A stretch of DNA of 64,000 nucleotides from Streptomyces sp. NRRL F-2580 (GTDB taxonomy: Bacteria; Actinomycetota; Actinomycetes; Streptomycetales; Streptomycetaceae). Below the pieces are notes generated by a model, which was not told where the DNA came from, searched no databases, and saw nothing but the letters and a program-made list of their open reading frames with translations. Position numbers and translations under genes: made by a program. The stretch lies in contig NZ_JOIR01000002.1 of the NCBI RefSeq assembly GCF_000720115.1, forward strand, positions 1 to 64,000. Direction: 5' to 3'. Positions 55,352 to 62,863 of the stretch are shown here, piece after piece (the first letter of the stretch is position 1; each line of letters opens with the position of its first letter).

Positions 55352-56659
55352 GTGGCGCAGAGCGGACAAGGGGGCGCCCCCCAGCCGGGTGCCCCGTGGG
55401 GTCCGGACGAGGCGTCCGGGTATCCGGTGTACCCGGAGCAGCCGCAGCCCGGGCCCGCGTACGGGTACCCGCACGCGGCACCGGCACCGGGGCACGTGCT
55501 CGGGCCCGGCTACGAGGGGCCGGGGGAGCCGCACGGCTACGGGTACCCGCCGCTGCCCGAGGCCGCGACCCAGTACATTCCGCCCGTGCCGGCGGCTCCC
55601 GCGCGCGACGAGGCCGCGACGCAGTACATTCCGCCCGTGCCGGCCGCCTCCGCGCACGACGAGGCGGCGACGCAGTACATTCCGCCCGTGCCGGCGGCTC
55701 CCGCGCACGGCGAGGCGGCGACGCAGTACATTCCGCCCGTGCCAGCGGCTCCCGCGTACGGCGAGGCCGCGACGCAGTACATTCCGCCCGTGCCGCCGGG
55801 GTCCGCCGACCGCGACCGCGGCGTCGAGGGGTTCGACGGGCTGTTCCGCGGCGATGACGGCTCCGCCGGGCACACCCAGCACCTGCCGCCCGTCCAGGAG
55901 CCCGTGCTGCGCCAGCCGCCGCCGCGCCCGTACCCGCCGCGCGCGCAGCGCCCCGTACCTCCCGTGCAGCCCCACCCGCAGCAGCAGTACGCCCCGCCCC
56001 CGCCCCCGCCCCCGGCGCCGGAGGCACCCCGCAGGGTCTCGCCCGCCGTCATCGCCGCCGTGGTCATCGGCTTGGCGGTGGTCGGGCTCGGCGTCGGCTC
56101 GCTGCTCAGCGACGACAAGCCGCAGAACAACGACCCCGGCGCGGTGCCGGCCGCGCCGGCCGCCAGCGGCGCCTCCGCCGCCCCCGGCGGCGAGGCTCCC
56201 GTCGACCCGGCCCGCCCGCAGGCCGTCCAGCTGGACAAGCTCCTCGCGGACAGCAACGACAGCCGGGCCTCGGTGATCAAGGCCGTCGAGGACATCAAGG
56301 GCTGCAGCAACCTCGGCCAGGCGGCGGCCGACCTGCGCGACGCGGCCCGCCAGCGCGAGGAACTCGTCACGCGCCTCCAGGAGCTGAAGCTGGACAAGCT
56401 CCCGGACAACGCCAAGCTGACCGCGGCCCTCACCAAGGCCTGGCAGTCCTCCGCGGACGCCGACGACAGCTACGCCGCCTGGGCGGACGACGTGGACGCC
56501 GACAAGTGCAAGGACGGCAAGGCCAAGTCGACCAAGAACGCAGCCGAGGCCAACAAGTCGAGCGGCGAGGCGACCAAGGCCAAGGAGTCGGCCGCGACCA
56601 TGTGGAACACGATCGCGGCCAAGTACGGCCTCACCAAGCGGGACAAGTCCCAGCTCTGA
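55352..56659 (+). CDS. membrane protein with five EAATQYIPPVPAA repeats
   Basis: A 435-residue protein from GTG 55352 (AAGGAG). A Pro/Gly/Tyr-rich cytoplasmic half (1-230) has five 17-residue repeats, E-A-A-T-Q-Y-I-P-P-V-P, starting at 70, 87, 104, 121 and 138. One membrane helix (about 232-252) follows, then an Ala/Pro linker. The outside part (about 285-435) is mostly helical and Lys/Asp-rich, with two cysteines (KGCSNL, DKCKDG) that could pair. The threonine-containing motif recurs in Streptomyces membrane proteins; I infer that it is a Ser/Thr-kinase or FHA docking element. Function unknown. Confidence 0.85.
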   Translation: MAQSGQGGAPQPGAPWGPDEASGYPVYPEQPQPGPAYGYPHAAPAPGHVLGPGYEGPGEPHGYGYPPLPEAATQYIPPVPAAPARDEAATQYIPPVPAASAHDEAATQYIPPVPAAPAHGEAATQYIPPVPAAPAYGEAATQYIPPVPPGSADRDRGVEGFDGLFRGDDGSAGHTQHLPPVQEPVLRQPPPRPYPPRAQRPVPPVQPHPQQQYAPPPPPPPAPEAPRRVSPAVIAAVVIGLAVVGLGVGSLLSDDKPQNNDPGAVPAAPAASGASAAPGGEAPVDPARPQAVQLDKLLADSNDSRASVIKAVEDIKGCSNLGQAAADLRDAARQREELVTRLQELKLDKLPDNAKLTAALTKAWQSSADADDSYAAWADDVDADKCKDGKAKSTKNAAEANKSSGEATKAKESAATMWNTIAAKYGLTKRDKSQL

Positions 56660-56662
56660 GCA

Positions 56663-57982
56663 TCAGGCCGTCCGGGGCGCCTGCACCAGGGTCGGGGTCA
56701 TGTCGAGGGGCGGCTCGCCGGGCTGCGCCACGAGCCGTCCGGCCTGGACGATCTGGAAGGTGACCTGGCCGTTGACGATGCGGGGGAAGCCGGCGACGGC
56801 GCGCATGTCCTGGTAGCGCCAGCTCAGGTCCGGGGTGAGGCCGCCGGTCTTGACGGGCTGGGACTCGTTCAGCGCCCGCTTGACCAGGCGGGCGGTGATG
56901 CTCTCGTCGTCCTTGAAGCGCTTCACGATCTCGCTCAGCACGGTGTACGCGATCCAGGTGGTCTGCGCCCCGCTGTCGTCGGGGTCGACGTTGTCGTCGC
57001 CGAAGGCGTGCTCGGCGACCACGTTCCGCATCGGCGTCCAGAGCGGATCGGAGCCCACCGGGTGCCAGCTGGTGACGTAGGCGCCCTCGAAGGGGCTCTC
57101 CTTGCCGCCGGTGCGGTCCACCAGGGACTGGCTGACGCTGCCCAGGACGGAGGAGATCTGCGGCTTCTTGCGCTGCGCCTCGGTCCGGCGGAAGGCGTCG
57201 AAGAAGGTCTCGGTGCGCTCACCGAGGACGGCGGTGACGCAGCCCTTCTCCTTTTCCTTCTCCTTGCCGGTGCCGGTGCCGGTGCCGGTGCCGGTGCCGG
57301 TGGTGTGCGCGAGCGCCTCCCGGGCCTGCGGCCCGAAGTCCGCGGAGTCCTCGGCGGCCCGGATGTCGGCGGCGTCGGCCATCTTGTTGGCCCGCAGCCC
57401 GGCGTTGAGCAGGACCGGCAGGGTGTCGCCGGCGAGGGTGTCGGGGCGGACGAGGGCGACCTGGGCGCAGGCGCGGCTCAGCTGGTGGCCGGCGCCAGCG
57501 ATCAGGACGGGCTGGCCGCCGTTGACCGGGTAGGAGAGCGGGGACTGGAACTCCTCGGAGGAGACCCCGTAGCCGCCGATGAAGGGGATGCCCTCCGCCT
57601 CCAGCGGGGCCATGAAGGCGCGTCCGTGCTGGCTGTACGAGCCGACGACGGCGACGGCCTTCTCGGCGACCGCCTTGCGGGCGCAGTCGGCGGCGCCGGT
57701 GGGTGTGTTCTTCTCGTTGCAGGTCAGTACGCGCAGTTTGTGCCCGTTGATCCCGCCCGTGGAATTCACCCAGCGTTCGTACGCCTTCGCCATGCCGGTC
57801 ATCCCCGGCATGTTGGTCGCCTTGGTGCCCTCCGGCGCGAAGGTCATGACCGTGATGGTCCCCCCGGAGCCCCCCGGGCCTCCGGGGAGCGCCCCGCATC
57901 CGGCGACGAGACAAGCACCCATCGCCGTGGCCACGAAGGTGCGGGACAGGGATGTTGCGCGTCGCGAGATGGTCATGTCCAT
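56663..57982 (-). CDS. ABC-type substrate-binding lipoprotein (Leu/Ile/Val-like)
   Basis: A 439-residue protein from ATG 57982. Signal peptide with lipobox (ACLVAGCGALPGG; Cys about 29). The periplasmic-binding type 1 fold is suggested by AKAYERWVNSTGGINGHKLRVLTCNEKNTPTGAADCARKAVAEKAVAVVGSYSQHG and the later WIAYTVLSEIVKRF. A low-complexity run near residues 226-243, (TG)6 then (KE)3K, is encoded by repeated CCGGTG hexamers. No permease or ATPase genes are adjacent, so it may work with a distant transporter or act as a sensor. Convergent with the ATQYIP protein gene, only 3 bases between the stops. Confidence 0.85.
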   Translation of the reverse strand: MDMTISRRATSLSRTFVATAMGACLVAGCGALPGGPGGSGGTITVMTFAPEGTKATNMPGMTGMAKAYERWVNSTGGINGHKLRVLTCNEKNTPTGAADCARKAVAEKAVAVVGSYSQHGRAFMAPLEAEGIPFIGGYGVSSEEFQSPLSYPVNGGQPVLIAGAGHQLSRACAQVALVRPDTLAGDTLPVLLNAGLRANKMADAADIRAAEDSADFGPQAREALAHTTGTGTGTGTGTGKEKEKEKGCVTAVLGERTETFFDAFRRTEAQRKKPQISSVLGSVSQSLVDRTGGKESPFEGAYVTSWHPVGSDPLWTPMRNVVAEHAFGDDNVDPDDSGAQTTWIAYTVLSEIVKRFKDDESITARLVKRALNESQPVKTGGLTPDLSWRYQDMRAVAGFPRIVNGQVTFQIVQAGRLVAQPGEPPLDMTPTLVQAPRTA

Positions 57983-58117
57983 GCACCATTCCGCCCCACA
58001 GGTAACTGTCGAGTGAGATGGACACAACATTCGGTGACGCCCAGGTGAATTAGGGGGGCGCGCTCTCCGTCGCAGGCGCCTGAAGATCGCGTTCAACCGG
58101 AACGTACGATCGAAAGC

Positions 58118-58621
58118 GTGACATTCGCCCAAGGTTCGAAGAACTCTTCCCGCCGCGGTGGCCGCTCCTCCACCATGGGCGGCATGCCCCTCAATGACAT
58201 GCCGTGGTGGCGCTGGCGCGGCAACGTGCGCTCGGCGCTGCACATGCTCTCCGACCCGGCCTTCCACGAGGACACCTGGCTGACCGGCACCGATGGGTAC
58301 GGCGACGTCACGGACGCCGTGTACCGGCTCGTCGAGGACACCTGGCTCGACAGCTGGTCGGCCGAGAAGTACGTCGGCACGATCTTCCGCGACTCGCAGG
58401 AGGCCGCCCTCGTCGACCTCGCGGTGCTGCGGGTGCTCCGCATCCTCCACCAGGTCGGGCCCGACGCCCCGGTCTCCGCCTACCTGGAGCACCACGCGTG
58501 GCCCGAGGCGGTACGTGCCGCCCGCGAGGCGCACGTACGGCTCGCGGAGGCGGACGGGGACGACCCGGACGTCCGGCCGACGTCGCTGGAAGTGTTGAGG
58601 ATCCTCACCCGCGCGGTGTGA
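58118..58621 (+). CDS. conserved actinobacterial protein (SCO4402-like)
   Basis: A 167-residue protein with a GTG start. After a basic lead (SKNSSRRGGRSSTMGG) the body is GMPLNDMPWWRWRGNVRSALHMLSDPAFHEDTWLTG... and DAVYRLVEDTWLDSWSAEKYVGTIFRDSQEAALVDLAVLRVLRILHQVG, a helical Trp-rich fold. I recall it as a family found directly upstream of purU in Streptomyces, without known function. It ends 14 bases before purU and is likely co-transcribed. Confidence 0.8.
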   Translation: MTFAQGSKNSSRRGGRSSTMGGMPLNDMPWWRWRGNVRSALHMLSDPAFHEDTWLTGTDGYGDVTDAVYRLVEDTWLDSWSAEKYVGTIFRDSQEAALVDLAVLRVLRILHQVGPDAPVSAYLEHHAWPEAVRAAREAHVRLAEADGDDPDVRPTSLEVLRILTRAV

Positions 58622-58635
58622 AAGGCTGTGCGGTC

Positions 58636-59520
58636 ATGAGCGACCCGCACAACGAGGCCCCGGCCCAGCCCCAGCCCCAGTACGTCCTGACCGTGTCCTG
58701 CCCCGACAAGCAGGGCATCGTGCACGCCGTGTCGAGCTACCTCTTCATGACCGGCTGCAACATCGTGGACAGCCAGCAGTTCGGAGACCGGGAGACCGGA
58801 CTCTTCTTCATGCGGGTGCACTTCGAGGCCGAGCCCGCGGTGACCGTCGAGAAGCTGCGCGCCAGCTTCGCCGCGATCGGCGACTCGTTCAAGATGGACT
58901 GGCAGATCCACCGCTCCGAGGAGCGGATGCGGATCGTCCTCATGGTGTCGAAGTTCGGCCACTGCCTGAACGACCTGCTGTTCCGATCGAGCATCGGCGC
59001 CCTGCCGGTCGAGATCGCGGCCGTGGTCTCCAACCACACCGACTTCGCCGAGCTGGTCGCCTCGTACGAGGTCCCGTTCGTGCACATCCCGGTGACGAAG
59101 GAGACGAAGGCGGCGGCGGAGGCGCAGCTGCTGGAGCTCGTGCGCGCGGAGAACGTCGAGCTGGTGGTGCTGGCGCGGTACATGCAGGTGCTGTCGGACA
59201 CCCTGTGCAAGGAGCTGAGCGGGCGGATCATCAACATCCACCACTCGTTCCTGCCGAGCTTCAAGGGCGCGAAGCCGTACCACCAGGCGCACGCGCGCGG
59301 TGTGAAGCTGATCGGCGCGACCGCGCACTACGTGACGGCGGACCTCGACGAGGGGCCGATCATCGAGCAGGAGGTCGAGCGGGTGGGCCACGAGGTGACC
59401 CCGGACCAGCTGGTGGCGGTGGGGCGGGACGTGGAGTGCCAGGCGCTCGCGCGCGCGGTGAAGTGGCACAGCGAGCACCGCGTCCTCCTGAACGGCTCCC
59501 GCACGGTCGTCTTCGCGTAA
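58636..59520 (+). CDS. purU: formyltetrahydrofolate deformylase
   Basis: A 294-residue enzyme: 10-formyl-THF to formate and THF, which balances one-carbon units and feeds purine synthesis. N-terminal ACT domain (about 17-95; YVLTVSCPDKQGIVHAVSSYLF). Formyltransferase-fold domain (about 97-290) with NIHHSFLPSFKGAKPYHQA (catalytic Asn and His) and TAHYVTADLDEGPII (catalytic Asp). ATG 58636 is preceded by AAAGG. Downstream lies a large dispersed-repeat cluster before the convergent EF-hand gene. Confidence 0.96.
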   Translation: MSDPHNEAPAQPQPQYVLTVSCPDKQGIVHAVSSYLFMTGCNIVDSQQFGDRETGLFFMRVHFEAEPAVTVEKLRASFAAIGDSFKMDWQIHRSEERMRIVLMVSKFGHCLNDLLFRSSIGALPVEIAAVVSNHTDFAELVASYEVPFVHIPVTKETKAAAEAQLLELVRAENVELVVLARYMQVLSDTLCKELSGRIINIHHSFLPSFKGAKPYHQAHARGVKLIGATAHYVTADLDEGPIIEQEVERVGHEVTPDQLVAVGRDVECQALARAVKWHSEHRVLLNGSRTVVFA

Positions 59521-59544
59521 CCACCCCTCCGGCCCGGCCGCACC

Positions 59545-59900
59545 GTTCAGCCCCTCCGGGGCGGCGCAAATCCAGCTTCGCCGGGGCCGCACCCATCCGG
59601 CCTGGCCGCGCCATCCAGCCCCTCCGGCGTTTGAGGAGCGGGGTCTGGGGCGGCGTCCCAGGAGGCCGGGCCGCAGGGGCCGGATACCGGTGCGAGACGC
59701 GGTCGGGCCGGTGCGGCCCGGCCGCTGGGGGCGCCGCCCCCAGACCCCCGCGCCTCAAACGCCGGCGGGGCTGAATGGTGCGGCCAGGCCGGAGGATCGG
59801 GGCTCGGCTCCGGACCCCGCGCCTCAAACGCCGGCGGGGCTGGGGTGTGCCGACGAGGCTGGGGTGTGCCGGCGCAGCGGGTTGTGCCGGGCGGGCTGGA
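59545..59900. repeat. dispersed GC-rich 3'-end repeat, copy 7 (compound, paired arms)
   Basis: A forward arm (CCGGCGTTTGAGGAGCGGGG, near 59626) faces two reverse arms (CGCCTCAAACGCCGGCGGGG near 59751 and 59820), followed by short variants of GGGCTGGGGTGTGCCG. The 435-base gap between the convergent purU and EF-hand genes is filled almost entirely by this material; no gene is evident. Confidence 0.9.
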
Positions 59901-59955
59901 CGGTGCCGGGTAGGCCGCCTGGCCTGGTCGTTGACTGCGCGGCCCGCCGCAGGCG

Positions 59956-60474
59956 TCAGGCGTCAGGGGCTTCCACCCCGCAGTACGACGCGAACGCCGC
60001 CAGGATCTCGTCCTCCGAGATGCGGCCGTCGCCGTCGGCGTCGAGGGCGGTGGCCAGCTGGGGGGCCAGGTCGGGCGGGGTGCCGAGGACGCGCAGGACG
60101 CGGGCGGCGGCCTGCGGGGTGGCCCCCGCGCCGTCCTCGTCCGCCACCGCGATCACGGCCCGCAGGAACGGCCGCGCGATCTCCGCGAACCGCTCCGGGT
60201 TGTCCCGCAGCCGCTTCGCCGCCCCGGTGATGAACTCCTCGCGGGACACCCGCTGGTCCCCGTCGACGTCCGCGATGCCGGCCATCCCCTGCCAGAACGC
60301 CTCCGCCCCCGCGAAGACGGCCTGGCCCCGGTCCGACCGGGCGGCGGTATCGAATTCGGCCAGGACGGCCTTCGCGGCCGTGCTGAAGTCCTCCCGGTCG
60401 ATGTACCCGGACCCGTCCTGGTCGAAAGTGGCGAATCGGGCGGCGATCTTGCGCTCGTATTCTGCGCTGTCCAT
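59956..60474 (-). CDS. EF-hand calcium-binding protein, calerythrin-like
   Basis: A 172-residue soluble protein with four EF-hand positions: DQDGSGYIDRED (18-29), DVDGDQRVSREE (69-80) and DADGDGRISEDE (145-156) are canonical. The third (112-123, DEDGAGATPQAA) has lost the final acidic ligand and should not bind calcium. This pattern, with one inactive hand, matches calerythrin-type proteins of actinobacteria (Saccharopolyspora, Streptomyces). It buffers or senses calcium; the role is unproven. Divergent from the sigma factor gene. Confidence 0.93.
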   Translation of the reverse strand: MDSAEYERKIAARFATFDQDGSGYIDREDFSTAAKAVLAEFDTAARSDRGQAVFAGAEAFWQGMAGIADVDGDQRVSREEFITGAAKRLRDNPERFAEIARPFLRAVIAVADEDGAGATPQAAARVLRVLGTPPDLAPQLATALDADGDGRISEDEILAAFASYCGVEAPDA

Positions 60475-60776
60475 GTTCGGCGTTCCGCCTTCACGTATGC
60501 GATGGGGTTCAGTTCAAGACAAGGCAGGAGCGTAAGGCCTACGTGGCCAGCGCGTTAAGCGAAGTGGTCAAGGAGGCTGCCGCATCGAACCCGCGCACGG
60601 GGAGCGCAGTGGGGCGCGTACACCTGTCCCCATGTGCGGTCGGCGGCACCACCGTTCACGCCCTGCCACGCCCCTATCACGGAGGGCGCACTTCGAGGGT
60701 GAGCTTCTCTCAAAACGGGCGCGAACCGCCATGTGCCCACTACATTCGTTGGGTCGACACACGGCTGGGGGCACTT
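60475..60776. other. 302-base divergent region, EF-hand / sigma factor
   Basis: The sigma frame stays open back to 60543 but lacks conservation-like sequence and has a good GGGGG site only before ATG 60777. I see no palindrome or riboswitch-like structure. TACATT (60741-60746) could serve as a -10 for the sigma gene. Confidence 0.4.
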
Positions 60777-61340
60777 ATGCCGAAGGACGTACCACCGCGC
60801 TGGGACCGCCGCATGCAGCAACGCCTGGCCCGCGGCGAGGCCGCCGCGCTCGGAGAGCTGTACGACCGCTTCGCCTCGCTCGTGCACAGCCTGGCGCACC
60901 GGGTGCTGGGCGACGAGAAGGCGGCGGACCGGATCACCCGCGAGGTCTTCGGCTACATCTGGGAGAACCCGGACGCCTACGACCCCAAGCAGGGCTCCAT
61001 GCGCTCCTGGGTCGCCCGGATCACCCAGGGCCAGGCGGTGGCCCGGCTGCGCCAGGCCGAACTGGGCCGGGGCTCCCGCGAGGAGCTGGAGCAGAAGGTG
61101 CGCAGCGCCAACGCGGCCGCCCGCGCGGACTACATCGTCACCTCCATGCCCGCGCCGCTGCGCGCCGCGCTCGAACTCGCGTACTTCCAGCGGCGCGACT
61201 ACCGACAGGCCGCCGCCGACCTGCAGATCAGCGAGGACGAGGCGCGCCGCCGGCTGCGGCTCGGCCTCCAGCTGCTGTCGACCGCCAACGCCCTCCCGCA
61301 GGAGGACACCGCCCAGTCCGGATACGGAACGCCCCGATGA
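60777..61340 (+). CDS. ECF-type RNA polymerase sigma factor
   Basis: A 187-residue protein from ATG 60777. Region 2: AAALGELYDRFASLVHSLAHRVLGDEKAADRITREVFGYIWENPDAYDPKQGSMRSWVARITQGQAVARLRQ. Region 4: PAPLRAALELAYFQRRDYRQAAADLQISEDEARRRLRLGLQLL. There is no extended domain between them, as in group IV sigmas. It overlaps the anti-sigma gene by ATGA, so the two are coupled. A homologous pair exists in S. coelicolor as I recall (SCO4409/4410), with no well-defined regulon. Confidence 0.93.
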   Translation: MPKDVPPRWDRRMQQRLARGEAAALGELYDRFASLVHSLAHRVLGDEKAADRITREVFGYIWENPDAYDPKQGSMRSWVARITQGQAVARLRQAELGRGSREELEQKVRSANAAARADYIVTSMPAPLRAALELAYFQRRDYRQAAADLQISEDEARRRLRLGLQLLSTANALPQEDTAQSGYGTPR

Positions 61341-62615
61341 ACGGCCCTGCCGAGTCGCCCGACGACGGATACGAGCGTCCCGGCGGCCGGGCGTGGATAC
61401 CGGGTCCGCGCGGAGCCGCCGACGACCTGCACCCGGGGTACGCGCCGCAGCCGCCGCGCACGCCGAGGCCGGTGCCGGAACCCGTGCCCGAGCCGTTCCC
61501 GGAGCCGGTGGCGCCGCCCTCGCACGCCGTGCTGAAGTCCCTGCTCGGCGCGTGGGCGCTGGCGGCCTGCTCCGCCGAGGAGACGCAGGCGGTCGAGGAC
61601 CACCTCACCGAGTGCGCACCGTGCGCGGAGGAGGCGTTGCGGCTGCGCGACGCGGTGGGGCTGCTGCACCCGGAGGAGCCCCTCGACCTGAAACCGCTGC
61701 TGCGCTCGCGGGTCCTGGAGGACTGCCTTGGCAAGCGGCCGGCGCGCATCCCGGTTCCGGTGTGGGCGAGCCCGTACGACACCGAGACCGCGCGGCTCGA
61801 CGCGCTGCTGCAGGACTTCGGGGACTCCGAGTGGCACACCCCGGTGCGGCTGAAGTGGTTCGAGGAGGAGCGGCGCCGCTCGCAGCGGACGACGGTGGCG
61901 GGGGTCATCGGCCATCTGATGACGGTGGACGGGCTGATCGCCAACGCGCTGGGGCTGGACGACCCGCTGGGTCCGGACGCGCCGCCGGGCGGCCCGACCG
62001 CGCGGACGGAGCACTTCTGGAACGCGTCGGCGTACCCGACGACGCGGCAGGTCCGCGATCCGTGGCGGGAGCAGGGGCACACGCTGGTGCGTACGGTGTC
62101 CTTCGCCGGCCGGGGCATCGCCGAGCTGGCCGTGGACTACGGGAACTTCGCGCTGCCGCTCGGGGACGCGTTCCTGGAGCGGGCCTTCGAGTGCTGGGTG
62201 CACGCGTGGGACATCGCGGAGGCGGTGGACTACCCGTACGAGCCGCCGTCCGGGCCGCACCTGCACGGGATGATCGACCTGGCGGCTCGGCTCCTGCCGG
62301 GTGCGCTGGCGCAGCGGCGGCGCACGGGTCTGGCGGCCCCGGCGCGGGGCCTGGTCGCGGCGGGCGCGCCCGGGCCGGACCCTGCACCTGGAGATCGAGG
62401 GCGCGGGTGGCGGCGGCTGGGACATCGCCTTGGACTCGCCGGGGGCGAAGCCGTCGCCGGAGCGCACGGTGGCGGAGATCGCCCTGGACGGCATCGAGTT
62501 CTGCCAGCTGGCGGCCGGCCACATCTCCCCGCAGGAGGCGGCGGTGGGCCAGCACGGCGACCGCGAGGCGATCCGCGACGTCCTCTTCGCGGCGGCATCG
62601 CTGAGCAGGCTGTAG
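61337..62615 (+). pseudogene. zinc-binding anti-sigma / MDMPI-domain protein, with apparent +1 frameshift
   Basis: The frame from ATG 61337 has a Pro-rich N-terminus, then a zinc anti-sigma motif VEDHLTECAPCAEEA (H-x3-C-x2-C, about residues 92-106), then a mycothiol-dependent isomerase-type helical bundle (RTTVAGVIGHLMTVDGLIANALG; ECWVHAWDIAEAV). At about 62371 the reading shifts: the expected continuation GRTLHLEIEGAGGGGWDIALD...CQLAAGHISPQEAAVGQHGD...LFAAASLSRL is in another frame, ending at TAG 62613-62615. Removing one G from the GGG at 62372-62374 (CCCGGGCCGG) restores a 425-residue protein of usual architecture. As written, the first frame runs past the normal end to 62842. Sequencing error and true mutation are both possible. 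Confidence 0.8.
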
Positions 62616-62863
62616 GGGCCGGGCTTGGTGGGCGTGACTCCCGCGCGGTGGATACGGAGCCCACGCGTGCGGGGTTTTCGCCCTCTGGCCCTCCGCTCGC
62701 GTGCGGTGGTTGCCCACCCGCCCTCTCGGCGGTGGGGCGGGGGCAGAAGGCCTGCTGGTCGGGGTCAGGGGTGGGCGCCACTCCGACGGGCCGGTTCCCT
62801 CTGAGGGCGGGGGCTCGGCGGCGGGATCTCGTCCGCGGGTGAGCCGGTGCGCGGCCGCCGGAC

